NCBI RefSeq assembly: GCF_009712605.1
Contig: NZ_WASO01000014.1
Span: 372,001-436,000 of the forward strand
Length of the DNA: 64,000 nt
Source: Paludibacter sp.
Lineage (GTDB): Bacteria > Bacteroidota > Bacteroidia > Bacteroidales > Paludibacteraceae
Direction of reading: 5' to 3'
A program made the translations under genes and the position numbers. Below, in pieces: positions 25,089-33,825 of this stretch (position 1 is the stretch's first letter; the number at the start of each line of letters is the position of its first letter). The notes under the pieces are model-generated. The model saw only the letters and a list, made by a program, of their open reading frames with translations, ran no database searches and was not told the origin of the DNA.

Positions 25089-25802
25089 TTATTCTTTGCT
25101 ATTTACTCCTTGTTCTACATTCAGCACCCTATTTTTGGGTACTGTTGCAACAAACTCTTTGAGATAGAACGGTTCGAAGTAAGCAACATCCACAAATTCC
25201 CCGGCAGCAAACGCTTTCTCTGCCAACGGAATCATATTGGAGGCTTTGGGTTGGATGTCGTCTATAAATTCGGCATTAGGGTGCGTAATGCTGCTACGGC
25301 ATTTATCGGCTCCGTTTCCAAAGAAGAGCACTTTATGACTGGCCAAAATATCGAGATAGGAATTTTCGTCCACAATATCGGCTGCAATTTCGCGAAACAG
25401 ATGGAGATCTTTGTCATAAAAAGCCGAGAATACCTCCATGCGACGCGCATCGATCATCGGACAGAAAAGCGTATTTTCGTCTACCGGTGTTTCGGTAGCA
25501 ACCGTCGAAGCAAGCAACTGAAGCGTATTTACTGCAATAAGAGGAACATTCCAGCCATAGCAAAGTCCTTTGGCGGTAGAAACGCCGATGCGCAGGCCTG
25601 TGTACGAACCAGGACCGCAACTAACAGCAACTGCATCGGGATGCGCCTTGGTTTCCTGAAGTATTTCCTGCACAAAAACACCGAGTAAGGAAGCATGTGA
25701 CGGGCCGGTAAGAGAAATTCGTTCCGAAACAACCTTACCGTTCTCCGATAAAACCACGGAACAAACAGTAGTGGATGTTTCGATATGAAGTATTGATGAC
25801 AT
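25089..25802 (-). CDS. tsaB: tRNA threonylcarbamoyladenosine biosynthesis protein TsaB
   Basis: 237 residues with an ASKHA fold: ILHIETSTTVCSVVLSENG at 4-22, then PSHASLLGVFVQEIL and VSCGPGSYTGLRIGVSTAKGL at about 59-80, the signature of TsaB. TsaB is the scaffold of the TsaBDE complex that, with TsaC, puts threonylcarbamoyl on A37 of ANN-reading tRNAs. It is divergent from yicC with a shared promoter region. Confidence 0.95.
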   Translation of the reverse strand: MSSILHIETSTTVCSVVLSENGKVVSERISLTGPSHASLLGVFVQEILQETKAHPDAVAVSCGPGSYTGLRIGVSTAKGLCYGWNVPLIAVNTLQLLASTVATETPVDENTLFCPMIDARRMEVFSAFYDKDLHLFREIAADIVDENSYLDILASHKVLFFGNGADKCRSSITHPNAEFIDDIQPKASNMIPLAEKAFAAGEFVDVAYFEPFYLKEFVATVPKNRVLNVEQGVNSKE

Positions 25803-25856
25803 AATTAAGTATTTAGATGCAAAAGCGCCATAATATTACAGCGCTAATTTGTGGCA

Positions 25857-25864
25857 CAAAAGTA
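25857..25864 (-). promoter_or_regulatory. Putative -7 box (TACTTTTG) for tsaB
   Basis: TAnnTTTG match 55 bases upstream of the tsaB ATG on the minus strand. No TTG at the expected distance. It lies back to back with the yicC box 23 bases away. Confidence 0.35.
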
Positions 25865-25886
25865 CGATTTTTAACTCAAAAAAGCG

Positions 25887-25894
25887 TACATTTG
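25887..25894 (+). promoter_or_regulatory. Putative -7 box (TACATTTG) for yicC
   Basis: TAnnTTTG match 25 bases upstream of the yicC ATG. No -33 TTG seen. Confidence 0.35.
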
Positions 25895-25918
25895 CGCTCT
25901 AATTTTAGAATCAACATT

Positions 25919-26788
25919 ATGCTCCAATCCATGACCGGATATGGCAAAGCCACCGGCACCTACAACGACAAACAAATCAGAATCGAAATTAAATCTCTGA
26001 ATAGTAAACAAATGGATATTTCGACACGGATGCCCGGGCAATACCGTGAAAAAGATCTCGATTTACGTCGCATGGTGACACAACAACTCGAACGGGGAAA
26101 AGTAGACCTGAGCATCAATGTTTCCACGACCAACGTGGTTGCTTCTACTCAAATCAACGGAGCTATTCTGAAAGATTACTACAACCAGATAAAACAACTC
26201 TCCGACTCGGAAAATATTCCATTACCTGCCGATTGGTTTTCCACGCTGCTTCGTTTACCCGAAGTACTGAAAAACGAAGATCAACAACTCGAAGAAAACG
26301 AATGGTTGGAAGTGGCAAAAATAACGCAGGAAGCAATTGACCAGCTGGTAAAATTCCGTGTACAGGAAGGCGATTCGCTTGCAAAGGTATTCACCACAAA
26401 AGTGGATAACATTGAGAGATTACTGGGTACTGTCGGCCAATATGAATCCGAACGCATCGAACGCATCAAAACACGCCTGCGCGATGGTCTGCAAAACGTG
26501 AGCGAAAACTACAATGCCGATCGTTTTGAGCAGGAACTGATTTTCTACATCGAGAAACTGGATGTGAACGAAGAAAAATCTCGCTTGCAAAACCACTTGA
26601 ATTATTTCCGCGAAACAATGAAAAAAGAGCATAATCCCGGCAAAAAACTTGGTTTTATCGCTCAGGAAATGGGTCGCGAAATCAATACGCTCGGTTCAAA
26701 AGCCAACCATGCCGAACTGCAAAAAATCGTCGTTTTGATGAAAGACGAACTGGAACAGATCAAAGAGCAGGTACTGAACGTACTTTAA
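25919..26788 (+). CDS. yicC: YicC family endoribonuclease-like protein
   Basis: 289 residues from the ATG at 25919. The family starts exactly with (M)QSMTGYGKA as here, so the longer frame to 25817 is not used. Conserved parts: EIKSLNSKQMDISTRMP near 25-40, LERGKVDLSI, and the C-terminal DVNEEKSRLQNHLNYF ... GFIAQEMGREINTLGSKA, the DUF1732 region. Escherichia coli YicC has been described as an endoribonuclease. It is followed by gmk on the same strand (46 bases), an arrangement kept in many bacteria. Confidence 0.93.
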   Translation: MLQSMTGYGKATGTYNDKQIRIEIKSLNSKQMDISTRMPGQYREKDLDLRRMVTQQLERGKVDLSINVSTTNVVASTQINGAILKDYYNQIKQLSDSENIPLPADWFSTLLRLPEVLKNEDQQLEENEWLEVAKITQEAIDQLVKFRVQEGDSLAKVFTTKVDNIERLLGTVGQYESERIERIKTRLRDGLQNVSENYNADRFEQELIFYIEKLDVNEEKSRLQNHLNYFRETMKKEHNPGKKLGFIAQEMGREINTLGSKANHAELQKIVVLMKDELEQIKEQVLNVL

Positions 26789-26834
26789 CAGGCTGTCATT
26801 TTGGAACTTTGAACTTGAAACTTGAAATTAACGT

Positions 26835-27401
26835 ATGTCCGGTAAAGTAATTATTTTTTCAGCTCCGTCCGGTTCGGGAAAGAGCACACTGATACAACAT
26901 CTTCTTCAACAGAATTTTAACCTGAGTTTTTCAATTTCAGCAACCAGTCGGGCTCCTCGTGGAGAGGAAAAAGACGGCGTGGAATACTTCTTTCTGACTC
27001 CTGAAATATTTCGTCAGAAGATTGCTAATGACGAATTTATTGAATTTGAGGAGGTTTACCCCGATAAGTTCTATGGGACTTTGAAAAGCGAAGTGGAACG
27101 CTGCCTGGCAGAAGGAAAAAACCTCATTTTCGATGTGGACGTAGTGGGCGGAGTAAATATCAAAAAATATTTCGGTGACAGAGCGTTGGCTGTGTTTGTT
27201 CAACCTCCATCGGTGGAAGAACTTCGTAAACGACTGCACGGACGTGGAACGGATGCTCCCGAAGTGATCGAACAGCGCATCAATAAAGCGGAATGGGAAC
27301 TTGAGTTTGCTCCGAAATTTGACGTTGTGATTATCAACGATCAACTGGAAGACGCGATTGCTAAAACAGAAGAAACTATCGGAAAATTTTTGTCAGCTTA
27401 A
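26835..27401 (+). CDS. gmk: Guanylate kinase
   Basis: 188 residues, normal length. Walker A APSGSGKST at 10-18, then the GMP-binding SRAPRGEEKDGVEYFF segment (residues about 39-54), VDVVGGVNIKKYF, and the LID region with RLHGRGTDAPEVIEQR. Phosphorylates GMP to GDP with ATP. Second gene of the yicC-gmk pair. It is convergent with porT, with two bases between the stop codons. Confidence 0.97.
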   Translation: MSGKVIIFSAPSGSGKSTLIQHLLQQNFNLSFSISATSRAPRGEEKDGVEYFFLTPEIFRQKIANDEFIEFEEVYPDKFYGTLKSEVERCLAEGKNLIFDVDVVGGVNIKKYFGDRALAVFVQPPSVEELRKRLHGRGTDAPEVIEQRINKAEWELEFAPKFDVVIINDQLEDAIAKTEETIGKFLSA

Positions 27402-27403
27402 GA

Positions 27404-28093
27404 TCATTCAAAGTTGAATGTCAACACAAATGCTTTTGAAGTCAGACGCGAAATAACATCCGTATAGCGTTTTTGGTCAGAAGTAAATGTGCCTGTATCT
27501 CTCGAAGACAGAGGAGTCAGCACATCACTCATTCCGAGACAAAATTTAAACTCCGGCGACAAGCGGAAGAAATCAAAATAGATGTCACAGCCCATTCCAA
27601 AAGCAATAAAAGGGCTATAAGTTTTCAGGTAAACATTTACGTCTTTTCCGCGTTGCAAATCACAGTCAATACCTCCTCCTGCAATTAAATAAGGGCGAGA
27701 GCGCTTATACCAGACTGCACGATACTTGATATATAGGGGCAAAGTGACGAACGTCGACTGCACATACTGACCCTCCCAGTTACTTGTTGTCGAAGTAAAA
27801 TCGTGATACAATAAAGTACGTTGAGTAAAATTGAGAGAAGGAGTAAATCGCAAATTGAAAAAGTTATTCAATCTCAAATCGCCAATAATACCAACCGTAA
27901 ACCCGGGAGTAAAAGACGAGACCTGCACACCTACTAATTTCGGATCCCTTGGAGTTACTGCAAAACCATACGAATTCATTCCCAACGTAAAGCCATAATG
28001 CCAGGTTCGTTGATCTGCCTCATGAAAATCTTCTTCGGCAAACACACTACCCACTAACAGCCAACAGCTTATTATTAACAGAATTCGCTTCAT
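27404..28093 (-). CDS. porT: PorT-like outer-membrane beta-barrel protein
   Basis: 229 residues: signal peptide (LLIISCWLLVGSVFA before EE), then an eight-strand-type barrel with alternating aromatic strands and a C-terminal FVLTFNFE. The segment WHYGFTLGMNSYGFAV, the SFTPGFTVGIIGDLRL strand and LRFTPSLNFTQRTLLY follow the pattern of PorT, a protein required for the type IX secretion system of Porphyromonas and gliding bacteria. I base the call on this pattern from memory, so a more general PorT-family barrel remains possible. No other T9SS gene is in the window. Confidence 0.75.
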   Translation of the reverse strand: MKRILLIISCWLLVGSVFAEEDFHEADQRTWHYGFTLGMNSYGFAVTPRDPKLVGVQVSSFTPGFTVGIIGDLRLNNFFNLRFTPSLNFTQRTLLYHDFTSTTSNWEGQYVQSTFVTLPLYIKYRAVWYKRSRPYLIAGGGIDCDLQRGKDVNVYLKTYSPFIAFGMGCDIYFDFFRLSPEFKFCLGMSDVLTPLSSRDTGTFTSDQKRYTDVISRLTSKAFVLTFNFE

Positions 28094-28149
28094 TCGTAAA
28101 TCTCTTTGATATTATAACGCAATTATACAAGAAAAATTGCAATAAAAAA

Positions 28150-28180
28150 CTCCCTTCCCTGAAAATATCAAAGAAGGGAG
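28150..28180 (-). terminator. Intrinsic terminator of gpmI
   Basis: CTCCCTTC (28150-28157) pairs with GAAGGGAG (28173-28180). On the minus strand the stem is followed by TTTTTTATT. It lies 17 bases after the gpmI stop. Confidence 0.75.
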
Positions 28181-28197
28181 CAATATATCGGATCAAA

Positions 28198-29721
28198 TTA
28201 ATGAATCAGGTTCTTTCCTGTCATCTCTGTAGGTTGAGCAATGCCAAGCAAACCACAAAGCGAAGGAGCAACGTCAGCAAGAATACCGTTTTCAACTTTT
28301 GCATCTTTCTTTTCTGTTACATATACAAAAGGAACCGGATTCAACGAGTGAGCTGTATTGGCCGAACCATCATTATTCACAGCGTTATCTGCATTTCCGT
28401 GGTCGGCAATGATGATCACCTCGTAACCATTCTTTTTTGCCGCTTCAACCACCTGATTCAGACATTTGTCAACAGCTTTCACGGCAGTTTCGATTGCTTC
28501 GTAAATACCTGTATGACCAACCATATCGCCATTGGCAAAATTTACAGCAATAAAGTCGAACTTCTGAGTATTGATGGCTTCTTCCAATGCGTCGGCCACT
28601 TTGAATGCGCTCATTTCAGGTTGTAAATCGTATGTTGCCACCTTCGGAGAAGGAATCAGGATACGTTCTTCACCATCAAATTCAGCTTCGCGACCACCTG
28701 AGAAGAAGAAAGTAACGTGCGCATATTTTTCAGTTTCTGCAATACGCAACTGCTTCAAACCTTCTTTCGCTACGATTTCGCCCAGAGTGTTTTGTACATT
28801 GTCTTTATCAAACAAAATGTGCAAGCCCTGGAATTTTGCATCGTACGGAGTCATTGTATAATAGTGCAAAGGAATAGTATGCATTCCTGCTTCAGGCATA
28901 TCCTGTTGAGTCAATACAATAGTCAACTCTTTGGCACGGTCGTTACGGAAATTGAAGAAAATCACCACGTCGCCGCTTTCGATTTTTGCCAACGGAGCAC
29001 CCGCAGCATCAGTCATCACGATCGGTTTGATAAATTCGTCGGTAACGCCATTATCGTATGAAGCTTGTACGGCAGCAACCGCATCGGTAGCTGGAGTACC
29101 CTTGCCTTCAACCATCAGGTCGTATGATTCTTTCACACGTTCCCAACGTTTGTCGCGATCCATTGCATAGTAACGGCCAATGATCGAAGCGATTTTACCG
29201 GTCGAAGTTTTCAGATGGTTATCAAGCGCTTCGATAAAACCTTTACCACTGCGTGGGTCAGTATCGCGACCGTCCATAAAGCAGTGAACATAGGTTTTAT
29301 CCACACCGTAGTGTTTCGAAATTTCTGTCAGTTTGAAAAGATGATCCAACGAGCTGTGTACACCGCCATCAGATACCAAACCCAATAAATGAATTTTCTT
29401 GTCGTTAGCTTTAGCATATTCGTATGCTTCCACAATGCCCGGATTTTTCAAAATTGAATTGTCGCGGCAGGCAATATTGATTTTCACCAAATCCTGGTAC
29501 ACCACGCGGCCGGCGCCAATATTCAAGTGACCCACTTCGGAGTTACCCATCTGACCGTCAGGCAAACCAACGTTTTCACCTGATGCCTGCAATTGCGAGT
29601 TAGGATAGGTTGATACTAAATAGTCCCAGTATGGAGTCGGCGTTTCAGAGATAACGTCGGCTTTCGATTTGTTGCCGATTCCCCAGCCATCGAGGATCAT
29701 CAGCATAGCTTTCTTACTCAT
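28198..29721 (-). CDS. gpmI: 2,3-bisphosphoglycerate-independent phosphoglycerate mutase
   Basis: 507 residues, alkaline-phosphatase superfamily. Metal ligand D11 in MILDGWGIG, phospho-acceptor S61 in [14 protein letters not shown], then [15 protein letters not shown], and the second metal site in [13 protein letters not shown] and [11 protein letters not shown]. It interconverts 3- and 2-phosphoglycerate in glycolysis using two Mn ions. Monocistronic by appearance, with its own terminator. Confidence 0.97.
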   Translation of the reverse strand: MSKKAMLMILDGWGIGNKSKADVISETPTPYWDYLVSTYPNSQLQASGENVGLPDGQMGNSEVGHLNIGAGRVVYQDLVKINIACRDNSILKNPGIVEAYEYAKANDKKIHLLGLVSDGGVHSSLDHLFKLTEISKHYGVDKTYVHCFMDGRDTDPRSGKGFIEALDNHLKTSTGKIASIIGRYYAMDRDKRWERVKESYDLMVEGKGTPATDAVAAVQASYDNGVTDEFIKPIVMTDAAGAPLAKIESGDVVIFFNFRNDRAKELTIVLTQQDMPEAGMHTIPLHYYTMTPYDAKFQGLHILFDKDNVQNTLGEIVAKEGLKQLRIAETEKYAHVTFFFSGGREAEFDGEERILIPSPKVATYDLQPEMSAFKVADALEEAINTQKFDFIAVNFANGDMVGHTGIYEAIETAVKAVDKCLNQVVEAAKKNGYEVIIIADHGNADNAVNNDGSANTAHSLNPVPFVYVTEKKDAKVENGILADVAPSLCGLLGIAQPTEMTGKNLIH

Positions 29722-29777
29722 AATACCTATTTTATTTACGATTTAATAATTTACAATTTACTTTGACCCATTGGAGA

Positions 29778-30888
29778 CTATTCTCCTCCGAATTCCATCA
29801 GGTAGGCTTTGATGAATGCATCGATATCACCATCCATCACGGCACCTACGTTAGAGGTCTGATAGTTTGTTCGGTGATCTTTTACACGACGGTCGTCGAA
29901 TACATAGCTTCGGATCTGCGATCCCCACTCTATCTTCTTCTTTCCGGCTTCCACCTTGGCCGATTCGGCACGGCGTTTCTCGAGTTCCAGTTCATACAAC
30001 TGCGATTTCAACAAACGCATTGCATTGTCCTTGTTCCCAAACTGCGAACGGCTTTCGGTATTTTCGATCACAATTTCGTCCATTTCTCCGGTAACCGGAT
30101 TCTTGAACTTATAGTGCAAACGCACACCGGTTTCCACCTTGTTTACGTTCTGTCCACCAGCACCACTCGAACGGAAAGTATCCCAGCTAAGGTTTGCCGG
30201 ATTAACCTCAATTTCGATGGTATCGTCCACCAAAGGAACCACAAAAACCGAAGTAAATGAGGTCATACGTTTTCCCTGAGCATTGAATGGAGAAACACGT
30301 ACCAGACGGTGAACCCCATTTTCACTTTTCAGATAACCATATGCCATATCACCGTCGACCTGCATGGTAACGGTTTTGAGACCGGCTTCGTCACCTTCCT
30401 GAAAATTGGTGATTTCGCACTTGTAATTCTGGCGTTCGCACCAGCGTTGGTACATACGGAAAAGCATATCGGCCCAGTCCTGCGCTTCGGTACCACCGGC
30501 ACCGGCTACAATTTTAATAACCGCACCAAATTTATCTTCCTCGCGACGCAACATATTGCGCATCTCCAGATCTTCAACCAGTTGCACTGCTTTTGCATAA
30601 GCAGCATCTACTTCATTTTCGTCGGCGACGCCTTCTTTGAAAAAATCAAATGCAAGCTCCAGTTCTCCGATTGCATTATGCACCTCGTTGTAACCTTCAA
30701 CCCACACTTTTATTTCGCGGATTTTCTTCATTTGCGCTTCCGCCGATTTCTGATCTTCCCAGAAATTTTCGGCATGAGTGCGCATTTCTTCTTCTTCGAG
30801 CTGTATTATCTTGTTGTCGACGTCAAAGGTACCTCCTCAACGCGTCCTCGCGTTCTGACACTGCTTTCAGTTGTTCAGTCGTAATCAT
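29778..30888 (-). CDS. prfB: Peptide chain release factor 2 with programmed +1 frameshift
   Basis: Two frames joined by the known RF2 autoregulatory frameshift. The first frame starts at the ATG at 30888 and reads 21 codons to CTT followed by in-frame TGA (30825-30823); the next base is C, as in the classical CUU-UGA-C site, and an AGGAGG Shine-Dalgarno-like stimulator lies three bases before CTT. Slipping one base at CTT continues as D-V-D-N-K and on to the main frame, giving about 369 residues, normal for RF2. The codon-recognition SPF motif is in LVRVSPFNAQG and the catalytic GGQ in SSGAGGQNVNK. Low RF2 raises frameshifting and so its own synthesis. Confidence 0.96.
30823..30840 (-). promoter_or_regulatory. 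RF2 programmed frameshift site
   Basis: Minus-strand order: TTG AGG AGG TAC CTT TGA C. The AGGAGG, three-base spacer, CTT slippery codon, TGA stop and following C all match the established RF2 frameshift signal. Confidence 0.95.
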
Positions 30889-30937
30889 TTGTTAATTAAT
30901 ATTTTATATTTTGTTTTTATTACTTCAAATCAAAGTG

Positions 30938-30968
30938 CAAAGTTAAGCAAAAATTAAGGCAATAGCAA
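30938..30968 (-). promoter_or_regulatory. Promoter of prfB
   Basis: TTG (30968-30966) followed after exactly 20 bases by TAACTTTG (30945-30938) on the minus strand, a full match to the Bacteroidota consensus. The leader to the ATG at 30888 would be about 40 bases. Confidence 0.7.
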
Positions 30969-31024
30969 GGCAACAAGCCATATTCAGAAAGTTAGAGCGA
31001 CTTAATTCACAGTTTCTTATTGCA

Positions 31025-32662
31025 TCAATTTTTCTTCTCCAATTCTCTCAGGTTTTCCATTTTTTTCTTTTCAAGAAAACCTTTAATGTCTCCCAAGTGC
31101 TCAGTTACTTTTTTATTACCAAATTCATACACCTTACTCGCAAGCCCATCCAGAAAATCACGGTCGTGCGATACCAGAATCAACGTTCCGTCGTAGTCTT
31201 GCAAGGCGCTTTTCAGAATGTCTTTTGTTTTCATATCCAGGTGATTCGTCGGCTCATCGAGAATTAGCAGGTTGACCGGCTCGAGAAGAAGCTTAATCAT
31301 TGCCAAGCGGGTACGTTCCCCACCCGACAATACCTTCACTTTCTTATTGATGTCGTCGCCACCAAACATAAACGCACCGAGGAAATCCTTGATCTTTGTT
31401 CGTACATCTCCTTTGGCAATATCGTCGATAGTCTGAAAAACGGTAATGTTCTCGTCTAGCATAGAAGCTTCATTCTGTGCAAAATAACCAATCATGGTAT
31501 TGTGTCCTAGTGTCAGTTTACCATCATGCTCAATTTCATTCATGATACACTTGACCATGGTCGATTTACCTTCACCGTTTTTACCCACAAATGCAACTTT
31601 CTCTCCTCTCTCAATAGTGAAATTGGCATTTGAAAAGACCACATGTTCGTCGTAACTTTTGCCAACGCCATCGCAAATTACCGGATAGCTTCCGGAGCGT
31701 GGTGAAGGCGGGAAACGCAAACGCAAAGCTGATGTATCTTCCTCGTCCACCTCGACAAGTTCCAGCTTTTCAAGCATTTTTACACGCGATTGTACCTGAA
31801 GTGTTTTGGAATAAGTTCCCTTGAAACGTTCGATAAACTCCTGGTTTTCGGCAATCATTTTCTGTTGCTCTTCCCATTGCTTTTGCTGCTGTTCCCGGCG
31901 TTCCCTTCTTAAGACGAGATACTTGGAGTAATTTACATTGTAATCGTAAATACGACCCATCGTCACTTCAATGGTACGGGTAGTAATGTTATCCACAAAA
32001 GCACGGTCGTGCGAAATGACAATTACTGCTTTGGCATTGTTCACCAGAAAATCCTCTAACCACTGAATAGACTCAATGTCAAGGTGATTGGTAGGCTCAT
32101 CGAGCAGAATCAAATCTGGTTTTTGCAGCAAAATTTTAGCCAGCTCAATACGCATCCGCCAACCACCGCTAAACTCACTCGTCGGACGGGTAAAATCCTC
32201 ACGCAGAAAACCCAGACCCAACAAGGTCTTTTCCACTTCTGCATCGTAGTTTATTTCTTCGATCGAATAAAACCGTTCACTAAGCGTCGAAACTTCTTCT
32301 ATTAACTGATAATAGCTTTCCGACTCGTAATCGGTCCTTGTCGCCAGTTGCTCGTTAATTTCATTGATACGGCTTTCCATGTCAAAAATGGAAGCAAATG
32401 CCCGGGCGGCTTCCTCGAAAACCGTTCGGTTGTTATCCGTCATCAAATGTTGGGGTAAATAAGCAATGACAGTATCTTTTGGGGCTGATACTTTACCACG
32501 GGTTGGTTTCTGAGCTCCGGCAAGAATCTTTAGAAGAGTAGATTTTCCAGCCCCGTTTTTACCCATAAGGGCTATTCGGTCTTTTTCGTTGATAGAGAAA
32601 GAAATATCTTTAAACAGCGTTGCACCGCTGAATTCTACGGTTAATCCGTCAACAGTAATCAT
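31025..32662 (-). CDS. ABC-F family ATPase
   Basis: 545 residues from the ATG at 32662 (MITVDGLTVEF), where the family starts. Two ABC domains in tandem with no membrane part: Walker A GKNGAGKSTLLKIL in the first and GKNGEGKSTMVKCI in the second, signature motifs (S)EFSGGWRMR and LSGGERTRLAM, Walker B LILLDEPTNHLD and LLILDEPTNHLD. The linker between them is long and charged (YLVLRRERREQQQKQWEEQQ). ABC-F proteins act on ribosomes as translation factors or in antibiotic protection; housekeeping paralogs like this one (Uup/YdiF-like) lack a known antibiotic link. Confidence 0.92.
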   Translation of the reverse strand: MITVDGLTVEFSGATLFKDISFSINEKDRIALMGKNGAGKSTLLKILAGAQKPTRGKVSAPKDTVIAYLPQHLMTDNNRTVFEEAARAFASIFDMESRINEINEQLATRTDYESESYYQLIEEVSTLSERFYSIEEINYDAEVEKTLLGLGFLREDFTRPTSEFSGGWRMRIELAKILLQKPDLILLDEPTNHLDIESIQWLEDFLVNNAKAVIVISHDRAFVDNITTRTIEVTMGRIYDYNVNYSKYLVLRRERREQQQKQWEEQQKMIAENQEFIERFKGTYSKTLQVQSRVKMLEKLELVEVDEEDTSALRLRFPPSPRSGSYPVICDGVGKSYDEHVVFSNANFTIERGEKVAFVGKNGEGKSTMVKCIMNEIEHDGKLTLGHNTMIGYFAQNEASMLDENITVFQTIDDIAKGDVRTKIKDFLGAFMFGGDDINKKVKVLSGGERTRLAMIKLLLEPVNLLILDEPTNHLDMKTKDILKSALQDYDGTLILVSHDRDFLDGLASKVYEFGNKKVTEHLGDIKGFLEKKKMENLRELEKKN

Positions 32663-32689
32663 AAAATTAAAGGTCTTTTTTTGAAGGCG

Positions 32690-32697
32690 CAAAGATA
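32690..32697 (-). promoter_or_regulatory. Putative -7 box (TATCTTTG) for the ABC-F gene
   Basis: Consensus TAnnTTTG match 28 bases upstream of the ABC-F ATG on the minus strand; -33 not clear. Confidence 0.4.
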
Positions 32698-32784
32698 TGA
32701 CTTTAACCCCATATTTTTGCATAAGAAGCCCTAATCCGTTTTGTAAATTCTTAATTAAACCGGATAGTTTTTCAAAATAATCTT

Positions 32785-32792
32785 TATCTTTG
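32785..32792 (+). promoter_or_regulatory. Putative -7 box (TATCTTTG) for the amphipathic repeat gene
   Basis: Consensus TAnnTTTG match 31 bases upstream of the ATG at 32823. The -33 region has a T-run (GTTTTTC) but no TTG. Confidence 0.45.
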
Positions 32793-32822
32793 TGTTATCA
32801 CAAATATCTAAAACTAACAATT

Positions 32823-33512
32823 ATGGGACTCCAAGATTTTCTTAAGAAGTTATTCGGCAGCTCAAAAGAAGCAGCTGAAAAAGTAAGCGAAACTGCTGAA
32901 ACTACATGGGAGAAAGCCAAAGAAAAAGCACCTGAAGTAAAAGACAAAGTGCATGAAGCGAAAGAATGGGCTGAAGAAAAAATTGAAGAAATTAAAGCGA
33001 ATCCCAATGTAAATAAAGCCGTTGACACTGCAAAAGAAGTCATTGAAACGGCAAAGGAGAAGATCTCTCACCTGCCCGAAAATCCGACAGTTGTGAAAGC
33101 TGTGGATTCTGCCAAAGAAATCATAGAGACGGCCAAAGAAAAGATAGCCGAAATTCCGGAAAACCCTAAAGTTGTCAAAGCTGTCGAGACGGCCAAAGAG
33201 TATATTGAAACAGCGAAAGAAAAGATTGCTGAAATACCCGAAAATCCCACGGTAGTCAAGGCTGTAGATACGGCGAAAGAATACGTTGAAACAGCTAAGG
33301 GAAAAGTTGAAGAATTCAAAGCAAAACATCCGGAAGTGGATAAAGCGATGGATTCTGCCAAAGAAGCAGTTGCAACAGCAAAAGAAAAAGTGGAAGAAGT
33401 GGTTGAAACAATAAAGACAAAGACAGCGAAAAAAGAGGAACATACCCCCGAAGAAAATCCTTCCAAACCTACAGAACCAACAGTAGAAGGCGAACAACCA
33501 AGAGAAGCATAA
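32823..33512 (+). CDS. Amphipathic-helix repeat protein (apolipoprotein/LEA-like), 229 aa
   Basis: No signal peptide. Highly charged, almost wholly helical, rich in Ala, Glu, Lys and Val. From residue 60 to about 195 there are five copies of a 27-residue unit: NP-x-V-x-KAV(D/E)xAKE-x-(I/V)-ETAKEKI-x-E-x-PE. NP breaks each helix, so the chain would be a string of about 22-residue amphipathic helices, as in apolipoproteins, LEA proteins and YtxH-like stress proteins. The C-terminal 30 residues are Pro/Glu/Thr-rich and disordered. Function unknown; membrane-surface binding or stress protection is a guess. The ATG at 32823 was preferred over 32790 because of the promoter box. Confidence 0.8.
   Translation: MGLQDFLKKLFGSSKEAAEKVSETAETTWEKAKEKAPEVKDKVHEAKEWAEEKIEEIKANPNVNKAVDTAKEVIETAKEKISHLPENPTVVKAVDSAKEIIETAKEKIAEIPENPKVVKAVETAKEYIETAKEKIAEIPENPTVVKAVDTAKEYVETAKGKVEEFKAKHPEVDKAMDSAKEAVATAKEKVEEVVETIKTKTAKKEEHTPEENPSKPTEPTVEGEQPREA
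33000..33407 (+). repeat. 81-bp coding tandem repeat (five copies)
   Basis: DNA-level counterpart of the 27-residue units in the amphipathic repeat protein. Copies 2, 3 and 4 are the most alike (AAAGCTGT(A/C/G)GA and GCCAAAGA blocks); copies 1 and 5 are more diverged. Confidence 0.8.
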
Positions 33513-33530
33513 TACTGAGCCCGATAATTA

Positions 33531-33569
33531 AAAATGGCTTCCCGAATATTTTCAGGAAGCCATTTTTTT
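33531..33569. terminator. Bidirectional intrinsic terminator
   Basis: AAAATGGCTTCC (33531-33542) pairs with GGAAGCCATTTT (33555-33566), loop 12 bases, followed by T's on the plus strand and by T's on the minus strand. It separates the convergent amphipathic repeat gene and the secA operon. Confidence 0.85.
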
Positions 33570-33576
33570 ATTGGTT

Positions 33577-33798
33577 TCAATCAAAAAGCGTGGGGTGATC
33601 TTCGTCAAGACGTTTAAGAATTGTACGGATCACGGCTTCTCTCATGAACTTAGATGTGTTGCTGATTTGATATTTGTCGATAAATCTATTTACGGCCTTA
33701 AACTCCTCTTCGTTCAGCATAAATGCAACCCGGTGCGTCCTTTTCATCGTAGGATGATAAGGTTGCGTAGGGGTTGAGGAGTTTTTCTTTTTTGCCAT
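33577..33798 (-). CDS. Ribbon-helix-helix-like small protein, 73 aa
   Basis: Basic N-terminal tail (MAKKKNSSTPTQPYHP), then TMKRTHRVAFMLNEEEFKAVNRFIDKYQISNTSKFMREAVIRTILKRL: a strand followed by two helices, the layout of MetJ/Arc-type (CopG-like) DNA-binding proteins. Such proteins dimerise and read DNA with the strand; an RNA-binding or plasmid-mobilisation (MbpB-like) relative is also possible because the S-(K/R)-F-x-R-E-A pattern occurs there. Last gene of the secA operon, 27 bases after the nucleotidyltransferase-kinase gene. Target unknown. Confidence 0.7.
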   Translation of the reverse strand: MAKKKNSSTPTQPYHPTMKRTHRVAFMLNEEEFKAVNRFIDKYQISNTSKFMREAVIRTILKRLDEDHPTLFD

Positions 33799-33825
33799 AA
33801 ATAACGGACAAATGATTTAATTCTA

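Noticed and set aside
30785-30888. prfB as a pseudogene with an in-frame stop
   Set aside because: The TGA is the programmed frameshift site of RF2, with all its elements.
33000-33407. 81-bp repeats as a CRISPR-like array
   Set aside because: The repeats are back to back without unique spacers and encode one continuous protein.
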